From: Hymenopellis radicata
Taxonomy: Eukaryota > Basidiomycota > Agaricomycetes > Agaricales > Physalacriaceae
Direction: 5' to 3'
Length of the DNA stretch: 64,000 nucleotides
Assembly: GCA_015501595.1 (NCBI GenBank)
Contig: JADNRX010000046.1
Span: forward strand, 1-64,000
Below, piece by piece: positions 23,837 through 35,099 of the stretch. Both the position numbers and the translations under genes were made by a program. Every line of letters begins with the position of its first letter. Positions within the stretch are counted from its first letter, which is position 1. A model generated the notes under the pieces. The model did no database searches. It saw only the letters and a list, made by a program, of their open reading frames with translations, and was not told the origin of the DNA.

Positions 23837-25859
23837 ATGGACAACTGTGTCGGCATATCTCTGCGACGCACTGATGGCAATAACTCTCGGCGTCCCACAC
23901 TGCCCACGTACGAGTGTGTGCCGTTGGAGCATGTTACATCGCTGAAATGGAGAAGAGCTATTGCCACCGCTTTGGTCAAGCAAACGGCCGGTCAATGTAC
24001 GTGCCCGGAAACACCTCTCTTGGCCTCGTCTCAGTGCCTTCGGCAGCCAATGGCAACTACATCTTGTCAGAATGGCCTGAAGGTTATTCCTTGTATTATC
24101 ACACCAGGGCAAAACAACCTGAAGGCGCAGATAAGCCTTTACGACGTGACACGTATCTCATCGGTAGGCTTTCATTCAACGACACGTAATGCGCGTGGAT
24201 TGACGCGTGTCCAGGTGGTCCTCGCACGTTTCGCACTCCCGCAGAGTTCATACCTCATGCGATTTATCTGAACTCAGACTCGCCTCTTGGGAAGGAGCAC
24301 TGTCAATGTCGCTACTGCTCTGGGCGACCACAGAAAATTGTCTCGACGCAGCTGGTCAATGATGGTCTTCTTCCTCAAAACTCTACTACAACATCCGCGT
24401 CTCCTCCTGTACCGCGAGTAAAAGTGCAACCCATATCCCTCAGTCATAGCTTGCCCCCTCCGCCGTCGGCGTCTATCACAGCGCCTGCTCCATCTCTCTT
24501 TTCTCCACAGGCTGAACGTACCCATAACACTCCCCTTCTCACCGTCTATGCATCGATCCCGTATCCTTATCGCTAGTACCCCATACTCTTCCTCTGAGCG
24601 CTTCGTCCCAACCTCATCAGCCCACCAATGCGACCCCTTCATCTAAATTCTCTATCGCCCTCAGACCCTCGTCACAAGTGACTGCTCGGATTCCGAGTGC
24701 GCCACACACCCACATCACTTTTCCGACTCAAGGCGGATCACAGCAGCTTTGTGCCTCGACCCTCTATCCTGGGTGTGTCCCAATGCAGGTGGCAACCCAG
24801 TTTACTGTTTCCGTCCAACGAATGACACCCACTTCCGAACGGCTTCCAAATCTTGACCACAGATTCCGACAGGGCGACATTGTATGGACAGCTCTATCTA
24901 TCCCACTCCCTGGCCTATATGGGGCTGTGGATTCAATTCGCTTCTGGCCCGGCATGGTGTCGACCAGCGAGTCCTCATTCGGTACATATGAAGTCGAGCT
25001 GTTCACAGCCGGAACACGCACCATACCGAGGCGCATGATTATTCCGTATCATGTTGTCCCACTAAGCGACGCGCTCATGACCTCCATTGGGAGATTTACG
25101 ACTGGCTCCTTTCCTATAGAAATGAAATATCTCCCGTCATGCGATCCTCGTTCCCTCCTACCGTGTAGCACGTGGGAGCAGAGTATGAGTGCATTCATTT
25201 CGGCTTCCCAGATGGCATCAACCGTCAGCAAGCACTGGGCCCCCATCAGCGGTACGAACATCCCAAATTCGCGTGCATCCAGTCGTAACTTATAGACTTT
25301 AGCCCTAGATAACAGCGAGCGTGCGAATGGTCCCTTGTTCAGCGGGATGTGGTGGGGAACCGAAACAATAATTCCCGGAGATATCGTTCGCCTTAACGTT
25401 CCCCGGAAGCAGCTGGCTTCTAGTCTGTATATTGTCCCGCCCGCTGGTCCTGGCCCTGCTGTGCATCGTGCCTTTCAGGAAAATATGCTCGTGGCAGATG
25501 AACTGCTGGGAGGAGCCAATGAACGCGTGGTTTTGATGCGGATTCATCGACTTCTTCCAATGTCACAGACAGGTGGCAGAACTCATCATATCTTCGTCGG
25601 CGCGCTGTACGAACTGGCGGATAAAGACTGGGAGGATTTCTCCAAACACCCAATGCCCGCGAATACGCTTCACCACACAACGCCACTCACGCCTGCCCCG
25701 AGCGGGTACAGGTTCCGACCAATTTTGCAGCCTGGGTTTGAAGCTTTGATCCATCCGGCTTTTATTCAAGGTCGTTACTACAGCCGTCTGAGCGACTCAG
25801 CAATGATCCCCGATGCGCCATCGCGCTCTTCAGCGCGCATTGCAGAGATGGAGGGCTGA
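23837..25859 (+). CDS. Clr2-like transcription-silencing protein, paralogue 2
   Basis: Same family and domain order as 14007-15970. Exon 1 from ATG 23837 includes VGISLRRTDGNNSRRPTLPT and VTSLKWRRAIATALVKQTAG. A GTACGT...GGCAG intron leads to NGNYILSEWPEGYSLYYHTR, a second (GTAGGC...TCCAG) to FRTPAEFIPHAIYL and CQCRYCS. A third intron of 59 nt (about 24516-24574, GTACCC...GCTAG) is needed to cross an apparent stop, and a fourth (about 25252-25302, GTACGA...TTTAG) leads to GMWWGTETIIPGDIVRLNV and FVGALYELADKDWED. It ends RIAEMEG. Introns 3 and 4 were inferred because they restore one frame. Paralogue 1 has fewer introns, so structure has diverged. Role by family: heterochromatin silencing in the nucleus. 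Confidence 0.83.
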
Positions 25860-26502
25860 CTGTCCCGAAGGAGATTCACTTACCGACCATTTATTCAAGC
25901 AGTCGGCGGATGATGGTAGATCAAGCTGCGTTGGACGCACACGAGAATTCGAGGCGTAGAAATCAGGCTCGATCAGCTCGTATCACTCGATGACCTGTCA
26001 GCGGCTTCTAAAACTTGTTTGGCTCTTATGTGCTATTCAGTGACGGCGTTGTCCATAATTTATTCTGCTCAATTGAGCATTGATTGCAGAGCTATTTCAT
26101 TTCATAAGCAGTCGCCTTCAGGCCAAAACCGGATCGCGCCTTGTTCGTTGCCAAGTGTTACTCAAAAGCACAAGCAATGTTGGCGGAAACTCTTCACAAC
26201 TCTCTCGAGGATATTCATATTCGGCGCTCCATTGACCGACACTGTGCTCTGGGACTGTTCCACAACGTAGATATGAAACTGTGCCGAAAGAAACTTTGAG
26301 GTCGCCCGTCCACACACCGTGTCGAGTTCGTCCATTCAACTCCGTCACGTACAGTTTTGGAACATCATTTACCAATTCGGACAATGCGATTACTACTTTG
26401 GTTGCTTTGGTCAGCTACCGCCATTGTCTTTGAAGTGGACTGTGGACCATGGCCTTTTTCGAGTGGCAGTCAACGAACAATGGTCTGTCGACCCTGGGGG
26501 GG

Positions 26503-26509
26503 TATATAA
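26503..26509 (+). promoter_or_regulatory. TATA box of the first F-box gene
   Basis: TATATAA follows a G-run and lies about 200 bases upstream of ATG 26706. A GTAAGT...GCTAG intron (about 26640-26694) sits in the 5' leader, which explains the distance. Confidence 0.55.
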
Positions 26510-26705
26510 CCAGGGCTACGATTGCGAGTTCGACCACAGAACATTCAACCCCGCAACTCTCATTCATACCTTCAAGGCCTGTCCTGGTGACAATCCTCAC
26601 TTTCCTCTAATCCCAGAAAACAATCTTCCGCTCTAAAATGTAAGTGCACTTCCTCTCCGTCTGCTTCCAGTTCACTAATTACAATTGATGCTAGCTTCAT
26701 AAAAC

Positions 26706-28541
26706 ATGACCAACATAGTAGCATATGCCGTCGCTCACCTTCAACGCAAGGCCCCCATTCTTTCACTTCCTCTCGAAATTGTCCTCCTAGTCTTTCGCTA
26801 TATCCTAGCGTCCTACCCCGCTCGTTCCCGCATGCGCATCCTCTTTAAACTCTGCTCTATCTACCGTCCATGGGGAGACGCCGTTATCCAAGATGGCTCC
26901 CTCTGGACGGACATTACCATCGAAGTCGCCAACCTAGTCAACCTCAGCATCCCTTCCTCCGATCCCAAGCGCCTCTTCACCGTGACGTACTGCGCTCTTA
27001 CGCGTACCAAAGAATACCCCCTCGACATAACCATTGTTCTCCCAGATGTCGAGTCACCCGAGACCCTCACACGGGAGCATTGTACCGCCCTCGCTTGCCT
27101 TCTCATCCCTTATGCGCACCGCATCCGCTCGCTCAAGCTTAAGGGGAACCACTGGCCTTTCCACGTCGCCGTGATGGAGATGTTCTCCTACGTCAACTTG
27201 CCCATGCTGCAGTCGTTTGTCGTCACGCTTAACGAAAACACGTTGCTCAACTCGTTCGATGACTTGATCGAACCACACACACGCCTCCCCATGTTCCATT
27301 ATCCGTATGGGGAAGTCACCAAGGCTAATCGTCAAGCGGCGAGGGCTTGGGCGCGAGAGAAGTACCCTGCGCTTCAATCCGTGGGTATTACGGGCGCCCC
27401 GTATACATGGACACACTTTGCCATCCATAATCTGTCGGAGCTGCGGCTAGTACATCAACCTGCTATGTCCCGGCCCAGCCATACTACCGTACAGAACATC
27501 TTAAGTGCTGTCCAAAACACGTTGGAACTTCTCGCAGTCGACAACTATCTAGACCATGCCGACCCCGACACAATGGGTATCGTTACCCCAGTTGTTCTCT
27601 CAAAACTTCGCAGCCTTGTTATAGGCTACAGCGAACCAGGCGAAGTCGCAACATTCCTGGAATACATCGAAGTTCCTAGCCTTTCCCACCTCTCCCTTGT
27701 TGACAAATATGTCTGGCAGCAAGCTCTAACCGGGTCGCACGTCGCCCCGCTTCCAACGGACAACATGCTCCTAGCCATGTTGCACCGTTTGCCTCTATCC
27801 CAGCTCAAGTCCCTCTCCCTCGACTACGTCCTATTCGAGTCCGATTCGGCAGTGAATGACGTCGACAGAGAGTACCTGTATTGGGGCTTGTACGAGGAGC
27901 GCAACCTCAGGCTGCCTGTTCTCCTTCAATTCATTCAGCGCCTCGTCTCCCTGGAAGATCTCAGAATCAGGGGCTACGGTCGAGATTTCTTGAAGTTCAT
28001 GAATTATCCCGCCGATCGTGGCAAGCTCATGAGCCCATTGAAGCACGGTCGCAAGAATTTGTACAACTTGAAGACGGTGCGCCTTGAGAAGCTCCGGAAG
28101 GCGTGCGATCCAATACAGCACATGACCACCCGCGCGATTCCGCTGTATGGATCCGCAGAGGAGCCCGAATACCAAGTCCAGTGTGGGCGAGCCTTGGACT
28201 CGCTGGTCATCATAGGGCGTTCTTCAATGCCCGAGGAAGACGACTGGCGCTTGCCCATTTTAAAGCGGTTGTGTCCCACATTGCATATTTCCCTTTTTGC
28301 AGACGATGCACAATCAGAGACAGCTACCGAGGTTGACGAGGAGGAGGAGTGGGATGACTTTGATGAGGATGATTGGGAGCTTGAACAGGATTCGGACGAT
28401 GGCTATAGTGATGAGGATGATGATGAGTTGGAGTACAGCAACGACGAGTTCGTATCGGCGTTCCATTCTGCTTTCTACTATGACTTTACAGACGACTCCG
28501 CAGTGTATTTAGAACGTCTAGCACACTCGCTAGGTATTTAG
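26706..28541 (+). CDS. F-box-like protein with leucine-rich region and acidic tail (copy A)
   Basis: Probable substrate-recognition subunit of an SCF ubiquitin ligase. A single uninterrupted exon of 611 codons. The F-box-like segment is near residues 15-60 (ILSLPLEIVLLVFRYIL, then a GDAVIQDGSLWTDITI region typical of basidiomycete F-box proteins). It is followed by irregular leucine-rich repeats. The last 80 residues contain a run of Asp/Glu (EEEEWDDFDEDDWELEQD), then a short hydrophobic end. The start at 26706 follows a leader intron. The same layout (leucine-rich region after SLWTDI and a HCTALACLLIPYAHRIRSLK block) is seen at 48677, so this is one half of a duplicated gene pair. Target unknown. 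Confidence 0.85.
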   Translation: MTNIVAYAVAHLQRKAPILSLPLEIVLLVFRYILASYPARSRMRILFKLCSIYRPWGDAVIQDGSLWTDITIEVANLVNLSIPSSDPKRLFTVTYCALTRTKEYPLDITIVLPDVESPETLTREHCTALACLLIPYAHRIRSLKLKGNHWPFHVAVMEMFSYVNLPMLQSFVVTLNENTLLNSFDDLIEPHTRLPMFHYPYGEVTKANRQAARAWAREKYPALQSVGITGAPYTWTHFAIHNLSELRLVHQPAMSRPSHTTVQNILSAVQNTLELLAVDNYLDHADPDTMGIVTPVVLSKLRSLVIGYSEPGEVATFLEYIEVPSLSHLSLVDKYVWQQALTGSHVAPLPTDNMLLAMLHRLPLSQLKSLSLDYVLFESDSAVNDVDREYLYWGLYEERNLRLPVLLQFIQRLVSLEDLRIRGYGRDFLKFMNYPADRGKLMSPLKHGRKNLYNLKTVRLEKLRKACDPIQHMTTRAIPLYGSAEEPEYQVQCGRALDSLVIIGRSSMPEEDDWRLPILKRLCPTLHISLFADDAQSETATEVDEEEEWDDFDEDDWELEQDSDDGYSDEDDDELEYSNDEFVSAFHSAFYYDFTDDSAVYLERLAHSLGI

Positions 28542-28660
28542 TAGTAGCCCAATATTTTGCGTATTACGCGTGTTTCAATTGATAGATGTACTTAAATATT
28601 AGTGCGTGTCCGCATGAATGCTCAACATTGATACATACTCCCAACAGCACCAGTCCAAAA

Positions 28661-30752
28661 TCAAACATGTGTCACCCTCAACGGCACATACGCCCCTTCC
28701 GCACCAATCTCCTTCGGCCGGGGCAATAACGACGGAAACTTGCCCAGCTCCATATCCGTCTTGCCCTCATCAAACTCAAACCGGTAATTCCTAATCAACA
28801 CCGATAGCACCGCCTACAAAACCCCATCAGCATTCGTTCACATTCCCCGATACCAACGCATGTGAATGCTGACCTTAAACTCCGTAATGGCAAACTGCTT
28901 CCCCAAACACGTCCTCGGCCCATCAATGAACGTCAACAAATGCGATGCCCTTGGATCACATTCTTGCTCTGCGCGTCCTCAGCCAGCCAGCGCTCCGGAT
29001 TGAACGCCTTCGCGTCGGGGCCCCATACCTCCTCTGACCGGTTCAGAGCGCGGATGGGCGTGGACACGACGGAGCCCTTGGCGATGAACAGACTCGTCAC
29101 TGTCTCGCCCGTCTTCGTCTTCATTGGGGAGGATAGCGGTATAAAGTCGTCTTCCGCTGCCACACGAGGTGACTCTTCGACGGGTGGATGCGTCCGGAGG
29201 GTTTCGTGCACGATGGCATCGAGGTATGGTAGTCCGGTATTGAGCTGCTCGTATGTCGGGTCGGAGGTACTGAACTGAGAAAGCTCTTCACGAAGGCGAT
29301 CTTGGAGTTCCTGCTGTCGACATAACTCAATCAAACACCACTACGAGTCGGGGTGAGGATACGAGTAGATCCTTGTATGAATGGAACTTGCCGTTAGGCT
29401 GACTGTCGAGTGGTCAATTAAAGAACTCGCCGATGAATGAACGACGACTCACTGCTGGTTGTTTCATATCCAGCCAGCAACAACACGTTCTAAAAATGAT
29501 AAATAGACGTACTCAGTCACAAGAGAACTGCGTACCATCTGTGCAATGATCTCTTCACGCGACATATGGAAAGTCGAATCATCGCTTTCTGTCCTTACTA
29601 CATCAGAGATGAGTATCATGCCCATCATAAGCAAATCGAATGACACTTACACAGCATCCCAATGATACTCTTATCCTCCGCCAAGCCACCCTCTTTCCCC
29701 TTCTTCAACAAATCATCCGCCACCTTAGTCAACTGGCCTTTTAAGCCCCTCATCATCGTCATCCGCTGGTTGGGCAGCTTCCCGACAATGGGAAATTGCG
29801 ATGCGAATATGATGAACAGCCCAAACGCGACTGCACCAGTCGCAAAGTCCATAGAATCGAAGACATTCGGCACATCTTCGAGTGCGCTGAAGTCGTGCGA
29901 GAAGCCGGCGATACCGATGGAGTCCAGACTTCGTTGCGTAACAGTTACATAGATGGGCGAGCTTCACTGATTTGGAATACACTTACGACACTTTATTCAT
30001 CCTGTCAGAATTGTTAACATTACTCAGAGCGTTGAGTGAATAGATTTGACCTACCATTTCTGCACTTCAATCACCTGTGACCCGTCGGGAGAGCCCTCGA
30101 GAATAACATTCCATTTAAGTGTCAACTACGGAATGTCGTAAATCCTCGACCGCATGTGGACGTGGCACCGGGCCTCACCTTGTAAGCTGTGTCAAAGAAC
30201 ACAGACGTCAAATTGCGGATAGCGGCATTGCTGAACGCCGGAGTGAGTGCTTTCGTTGCCTGTTTGAAGGACGCGTTAATCATAATGAATCACACCAATT
30301 CAAGGAATGAACGTACCGCCGGTGCAACTCTCCCTCGGCCCAAAGCACACCACGTCCGAACTAGAACATTGCTCAGCGTCAGTTCGCTGCGAACGCGATC
30401 CACATACCAGCGTCTCGATAAACTCTCTCGACAACTTCGTCTTATTGTACCCAAACCCTTCCCGCGCATAAAAATGCGTTATCGCCTTGGGATCGTGTAA
30501 CATCGTCTTGCTCGTTCCAAACGGCGCCGGGACACTATACACAGGCCCATACTGAGATGCCCACTTCTCGTAAAACAAGCTGGCGTCTGGCGCCTCCCGT
30601 AAGACCGTGGAAGCACCAAAGATGATACTTTCCCGCGCCGGGCCAAATAGAGGTGTCGTCTTGGAACGTCTGGACAGAGAGCGGACGAGCTTGTAAAAGA
30701 GGAAGCAAGCGACGAGAAGGAGGCTGGTGTCGACGGTTGAAAGATTGGTCAT
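28661..30752 (-). CDS. Cytochrome P450, family II (CYP4-clan-like), copy A
   Basis: Membrane-anchored monooxygenase of unknown substrate, tail-to-tail with the F-box gene. Start at 30752 (MTNLSTVDTSLLLVACFLFY, a membrane anchor), with a TATATATA palindrome at 30810-30817 about 60 bases upstream. Key motifs: WASQYGPVYSVPAPFGTSK, the intron-spanning FGRGVLWAEGELHRRQRKAL, I-helix LAGYETTSS, ExxR as ETLRTHP, FNPERWLAED, and heme loop FIDGPRTCLGKQFAI (the first residues of the loop are supplied by the adjacent frame after splicing). It ends YVPLRVTHV. Multiple small introns splice in phase; no disabling change found. Closest relative in the window is 50325-52474. Confidence 0.87.
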
Positions 30753-31100
30753 GGTAGAGATGTGGATGTGGGGCGAAGAATCAATTGATGATGGCGATGG
30801 TGACGTTGGTATATATACCGGAGAAATCTCCCGGATTTCTGTATATGCTCTAGCGTGGCACAATGGGGGGGATCGCGGACGTCCCATGATGGAGCACCAT
30901 CGGAATATCCGGAGCCTGCGAAATCGAAGTTTATTCCCATTTGCACCGCCGGAGGAAGACACTACTCGTAAGAATTATTTGAAGACGACCAGATGCGCGC
31001 CGAGAAGGCTGGGAATAGAGGGATCGCTGAGCTGGACAATGAGCTCCGGAAGCTGAGTCTCGACATACACGGTTCGCAGCCGACCTATATGCGAATTAGC

Positions 31101-31957
31101 GCGCTTTAGGTGCGTCTTCTCTTTTCCTCCATCTCCTCTTCGCCTCAGTGCGGTCTACCGTGTGGACGTCTTCGCGGGTCCTCTTTTGGGAGTTGACATT
31201 TAATCGTAAGTCATGATCGACAAGAAACATACGTCGCACATTCACAACATGTACTGTGGTCGGGTACGGGTTGGGTACGGGTGTACTTGTCACGGAGGAT
31301 GGATCCACTATGTGATCGCAGGTAGCAAACCACTGGCAGTGCTCCTGCGAAAGAGAAATCAGTAGAATTGACCGACGCCATATCATGTTAGACTCACTCG
31401 AGCTCGAAGTAGCGCGACATATCATAGGCAGCTTCCCGGAATGCATCTCTGAACATCGTTTCTTACCCAGACGACGACCGTAGAGGCAAAGAAGTTATAC
31501 TCCCCAGGCGGCAAGTGACTCCAAGTGTAAATTCTCGATTGCAATTGTTATAGAAGCTCCCCTTGCAAGACATCATTTTATAACAAGCCGGCGAACTTCG
31601 ATACATTGTCGATCCAACGTCAAAGGCTCAGAAGGGATGCTGCAGGGTAGACGCGATGATTTCGTTGGATACACACGAGACAGACAAAGACCCTCCAGTA
31701 CGTATCGTCTTAGATCGTCTTATATTGATAGAGAAAAGACAGTCCACCTTGACAGAAGCGTCCTCTCCGTCGTCGGAAACAACTATAGCGGGTTCGGGTG
31801 CGGTAGCGGTGCGAGATGAACTGGCTTGGAATTTCGGGGGAATGGGCACTAGCTTTCGGGAAGAAGGGGCATCCATTTGCAGGAGAAGAATGGCGAGTGA
31901 GCAAATACGGACTGGAGAGGGTTGTAGTGCAGGATGTCCAACAAAACCACTAGACAC
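31101..31957 (-). CDS. Possible small multi-exon gene, unrecognised
   Basis: Minus-strand frames contain a plausible first exon beginning MDAPSSRKLVPIPPKFQASS with an acidic VVSDDGEDAS stretch, and a last exon with KRTREDVHTVDRTEAKRRWR, a strongly basic end. The middle exons could not be placed: the sequence around 31440-31620 offers splice sites (GGTAAG, TTTCGCAG), but I could not close a single frame. It may be a real gene of unknown function or decayed sequence. Confidence 0.25.
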
Positions 31958-32460
31958 ACATTCCGGTAACGCAATGAGGAGTCGCTCAACCGACTTCCCT
32001 TGCCAAAGTCGTGGGAAGGAGGCTTAACCGGCAAATGCCGATGAACTTTGATTTCCGCGTATCCGCTACCCTTGGACTCCTTCTACCATCACCGTCGACG
32101 ACCAAGTACTCACTGCCAATCCAGCCGCTTCCGCCGTCGCCCCATCACGGTCAATGCGCTATGAGTCGTACAACAAATACATGTCTTCCCTTGATCCCTG
32201 CCAGACAAAGTGCTAGACAAAGTACTTCCTGCCCTTGGACCAGCCATCATTATCATATGACCGCCTTGGACCATGAGCCAGCATTGACCGGGCTGGCGCT
32301 TGCTCGAAGGCATGATTCCATACAAATAGCCGCGAGATGGCCAAGTTTCCCCCATCTTTGCTATCTGCATTCGAGCCACGCTACATTCATCACTTTAGTT
32401 GGTACGTCTACCAGGCATTTAGACTGAGGTGCACTTCTGACTGCGAAACTAGCATCAATA

Positions 32461-34165
32461 TGCCCGCTTCATACCGCTACGTGTATACACCTCTAGGACT
32501 TTCTGTTCAGGTACTTGTTCTTTTGTCACCAAGATCTTCATTCAACACATTTGTTTTCAGAATCGGCGTTACAACACACCGTACACGCGCCTCAACGACC
32601 AGCTCCAATCCATGTATCTTCCCATGTTCGTCGCCTTCCTTCCTCGCCCACTCTTCGCGCTCACACGTCTGCAGGCGGAATACAACGCGCTCACCGCCAG
32701 TGAACGTGCTCGAGTCAAATTCCCTGACACTCTGCGTCGCCAATATTCTCCCCACCCGCCCCTGTTCAGGCTCCCTCCCTAAACGCGCTGCTTCTCCCAC
32801 TCCCATTCCCTCCGAACCCCAACCCAAGCGTTCTCGCGCGGTGTCTCCTGATCCTCACGACCAGTACATCCACAAACTAAAACTGCTCGTAGCGCGATCA
32901 AGATGAGGAACGGGCCCAGATGCAGAAGAAAATCAACTGGCTGCGCGGCATGGTCGTCGCTAGCGAATCAATCTCCCGTCTATTTTCGCATGAAAACAAG
33001 GCTTGGAGAAACAGGTTATCGTCATGGCGAACGAGCTGCAGTACTCGCACAGGGCCATTGCTGATATAAAGCGAGGTGTGCGCTGGAAGTTGACGAGGCG
33101 AACGACGCTGCTTTTAAGCGTTCGGAAGCTAGGGAGGAGGCGTTTAGGGGCGAGAGGCGTCAATTGGAGAAAGATATAGAGGCGTTTGAGGAGGAGAAAC
33201 GACAGGCGAGTTTCTATTTCTATTGCTTGATTCCTAGTCTAATGCGTTTTGTAGATCCGAAACCAATTGGAGTTAGCGAAAGATCTCGCTAATCAACGTG
33301 GCCACCGAAATGAAGCTATTAGCGCCGAGAACCACGACCTAAAAGCTGAGTTGGCTGAGAAGGACCAGGAGATCGCGGCGCTCAAGGCGTCTGTCCAAGT
33401 CGAACCCCAGCCATCGCCCACATACACCTCCCCATTCCCAGAGATGCAATCCCAGCAGTCATTCTACTCTGAGCCAACACCCACCTACTCCTCTCCTTAC
33501 TCCAGACACAGCCCCAGCAATTATTCCATTCTGAACCAACACCGACCTACTTTTCCCCTTACACTCAGGCGCAGCCCCGCTACTCTGAACCCTTTTACTC
33601 TTTCGCTCATCTTGCGCAAAACCCAGCATCGGCGTTCAGCTACGAGCCACGCCAAGCTTATTCCGAGCCGCCTCACCATGTGCATTCTGAACCGCCTCAG
33701 CATGCAGACTCCGAACCGCCTCGTCATGCGGACTCCGAATCGTCTCAGGAGACAGACTCTGAACCGCCTCGTCGCGTGTACTCCAAGCTGCCTCGTCGTA
33801 ATGTGTACGCCGAGCCGCCTAAGCCTGTGTACTCCGAGCCACCACCTCAGGCCTCCTCCCCCAAGCCTAAATCCTCTGAACGGGCCGATGAAATCTTCGA
33901 TGGCGGACGCGCCATTGAAGAAGAGGCAGCACGGGCTAAAGCAGCGCGTGCCGCCGAGCAAGCAGCCCAGGAAGCCTTGGTTGCTGCTAAACAGGAGGCG
34001 CTTAAAGCACAGTTGGCAGCTGAAGCTCTGAACGGGTTCGCGGACACTGCTGTCCCGCCACCAGAGTTCTCTGCGCCGTCATCTGGGAGTGTAGCGAAGA
34101 AGAGGATGTCGGCGAAAGAGAGGGCTGCGAGGCAGGCCAAGGGAATGCCTAGGCGGAAGTTCTAG
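32461..34165 (+). pseudogene. Coiled-coil, repeat-tailed protein gene with several frameshifts
   Basis: Coding-like sequence starts MPASYRYVYTPLGLSVQ, continues after a GTACTT...TTTCAG intron (32512-32570) with NRRYNTPYTRLNDQLQSMYL, then changes frame at about 32760 (SLPKRAASPTPIPS), 32900 (EERAQMQKKINWLRGMVVAS), 33010, 33085 (EVDEANDAAFKRSEAREEAF) and about 33505. The middle is a coiled coil (heptad-rich RNQLELAKDLANQ, KAELAEKDQEIAALKA). The tail holds SEPPxHAD/SEPPxxVY repeats of about 24-27 nt (33680-33850) and an Ala-rich helix, ending AKGMPRRKF. Each change is single-base and none is explained by an obvious intron, so I call it a pseudogene or indel-damaged copy. The family is not recognised. 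Confidence 0.6.
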
Positions 34166-34241
34166 GAAGGGTTAGGGAGAAGGGAGAAGGGAGGAAAGAG
34201 AGAAAGAGAAGGGAGAAAGAGAGAAAAGGACAAAAGAAGGA

Positions 34242-34958
34242 GCAAGAGAGACTTGACGACGCCCCAGCCATTCTGGGGTAGGACAGCGATACGCGGGATT
34301 ACGATGTCACCAGTCCTGATGTGTGTCGCTGTCCTCCAAGGTCGTCAGAATACCACCCGAGTCTGAGCACTCGAACAACTCGCTCTCTTGCATCCTTCCA
34401 CATGGCCACTACGAACGCAACCGATCGGACGATTAACGAGGCGACACGAGAGACTTGACGACGCCCTTCGCAGGGTAGGGCAGCGACGTGCGGGATTACG
34501 ACGCCATCAGTCCTGATGTGCGCCGCTGCCCTCTAGGCCGTCAGAATACCATCCAAGTTTATACTTGAACAACTTCTCTCTCGTGTTGACCTCATTCATC
34601 CGACACTCACCGCAGGACCAACCAACTATACCGATTCCACTGGACGTAGAGGGACTTGACGACGCCCCAGACATCCTGGGGTAGGGCAGCGACGTGCGGG
34701 ATTGCCACGCCATCAGTCCTGATGTGCGCCGCTGCCCTCCAGGTCGCCAGAACACCATCCAGGTTTTATACCTGATCAACTTACCTCTCGTGTTCCGCCA
34801 TTTTCCACCACCGCCAACCATTCCCATTCCCACTCGACTCGACATACGAGGGACTTAACGACGCCCCAGATATCCTGGGGTAGGGCAGCGTTACACCGCC
34901 CTCCAGGTCGTCAGAACACCATCCAAGTCCGTGTGGACTTGATCAACTCCCCTCTCGT
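34242..34958. repeat. Four-unit array of multi-branched foldback elements (candidate structured RNA)
   Basis: Units at 34242-34391, 34444-34586, 34644-34791 and 34846-34958 repeat every 200-202 bp; linkers between them differ. Each unit has the same nested complementarity: outer stem P1 (GCAAGAGAG/CTCTCTTGC in unit 1; ACACGAGAGA/TCTCTCGTGT in unit 2), P2 (GACGAC/GTCGTC), hairpin P3 (CCCCAG-loop-CTGGGG), long stem P4 (GGACAGCG/CGCTGTCC in unit 1; GGGCAGCG/CGCTGCCC in unit 2) capped by CATCAGTCCTGATG, and 3' hairpin P6 (CGAGT/ACTCG, CAAGT/ACTTG, CAGGT/ACCTG, CAAGTCC/GGACTTG in units 1-4). Paired positions change together between units. Unit 4 lacks most of the P4 loop but keeps the other stems. 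Strand of any transcript unknown. It could be a foldback transposon family, a ncRNA array or both. Confidence 0.75.
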
Positions 34959-35099
34959 GTGTTGTTGTCGCCCAAGCAGGAAACCCCGACAGGAATAGGA
35001 TCGCAATGCCGATCCTCGTGCAGCCCAGCAATGTAAACAGCGCTGTAGACTCTAATCTTCGGTTGGAGTCGTCGGGGATTCTTTTGGCCTGAAGGTGCA

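Noticed and set aside
34300..34330. CTGATG next to a stem in the foldback units resembles a hammerhead ribozyme core
   Set aside because: The required CUGANGA plus GAAA core and cleavage-site layout are not present; the bases form part of the CATCAG/CTGATG hairpin instead.
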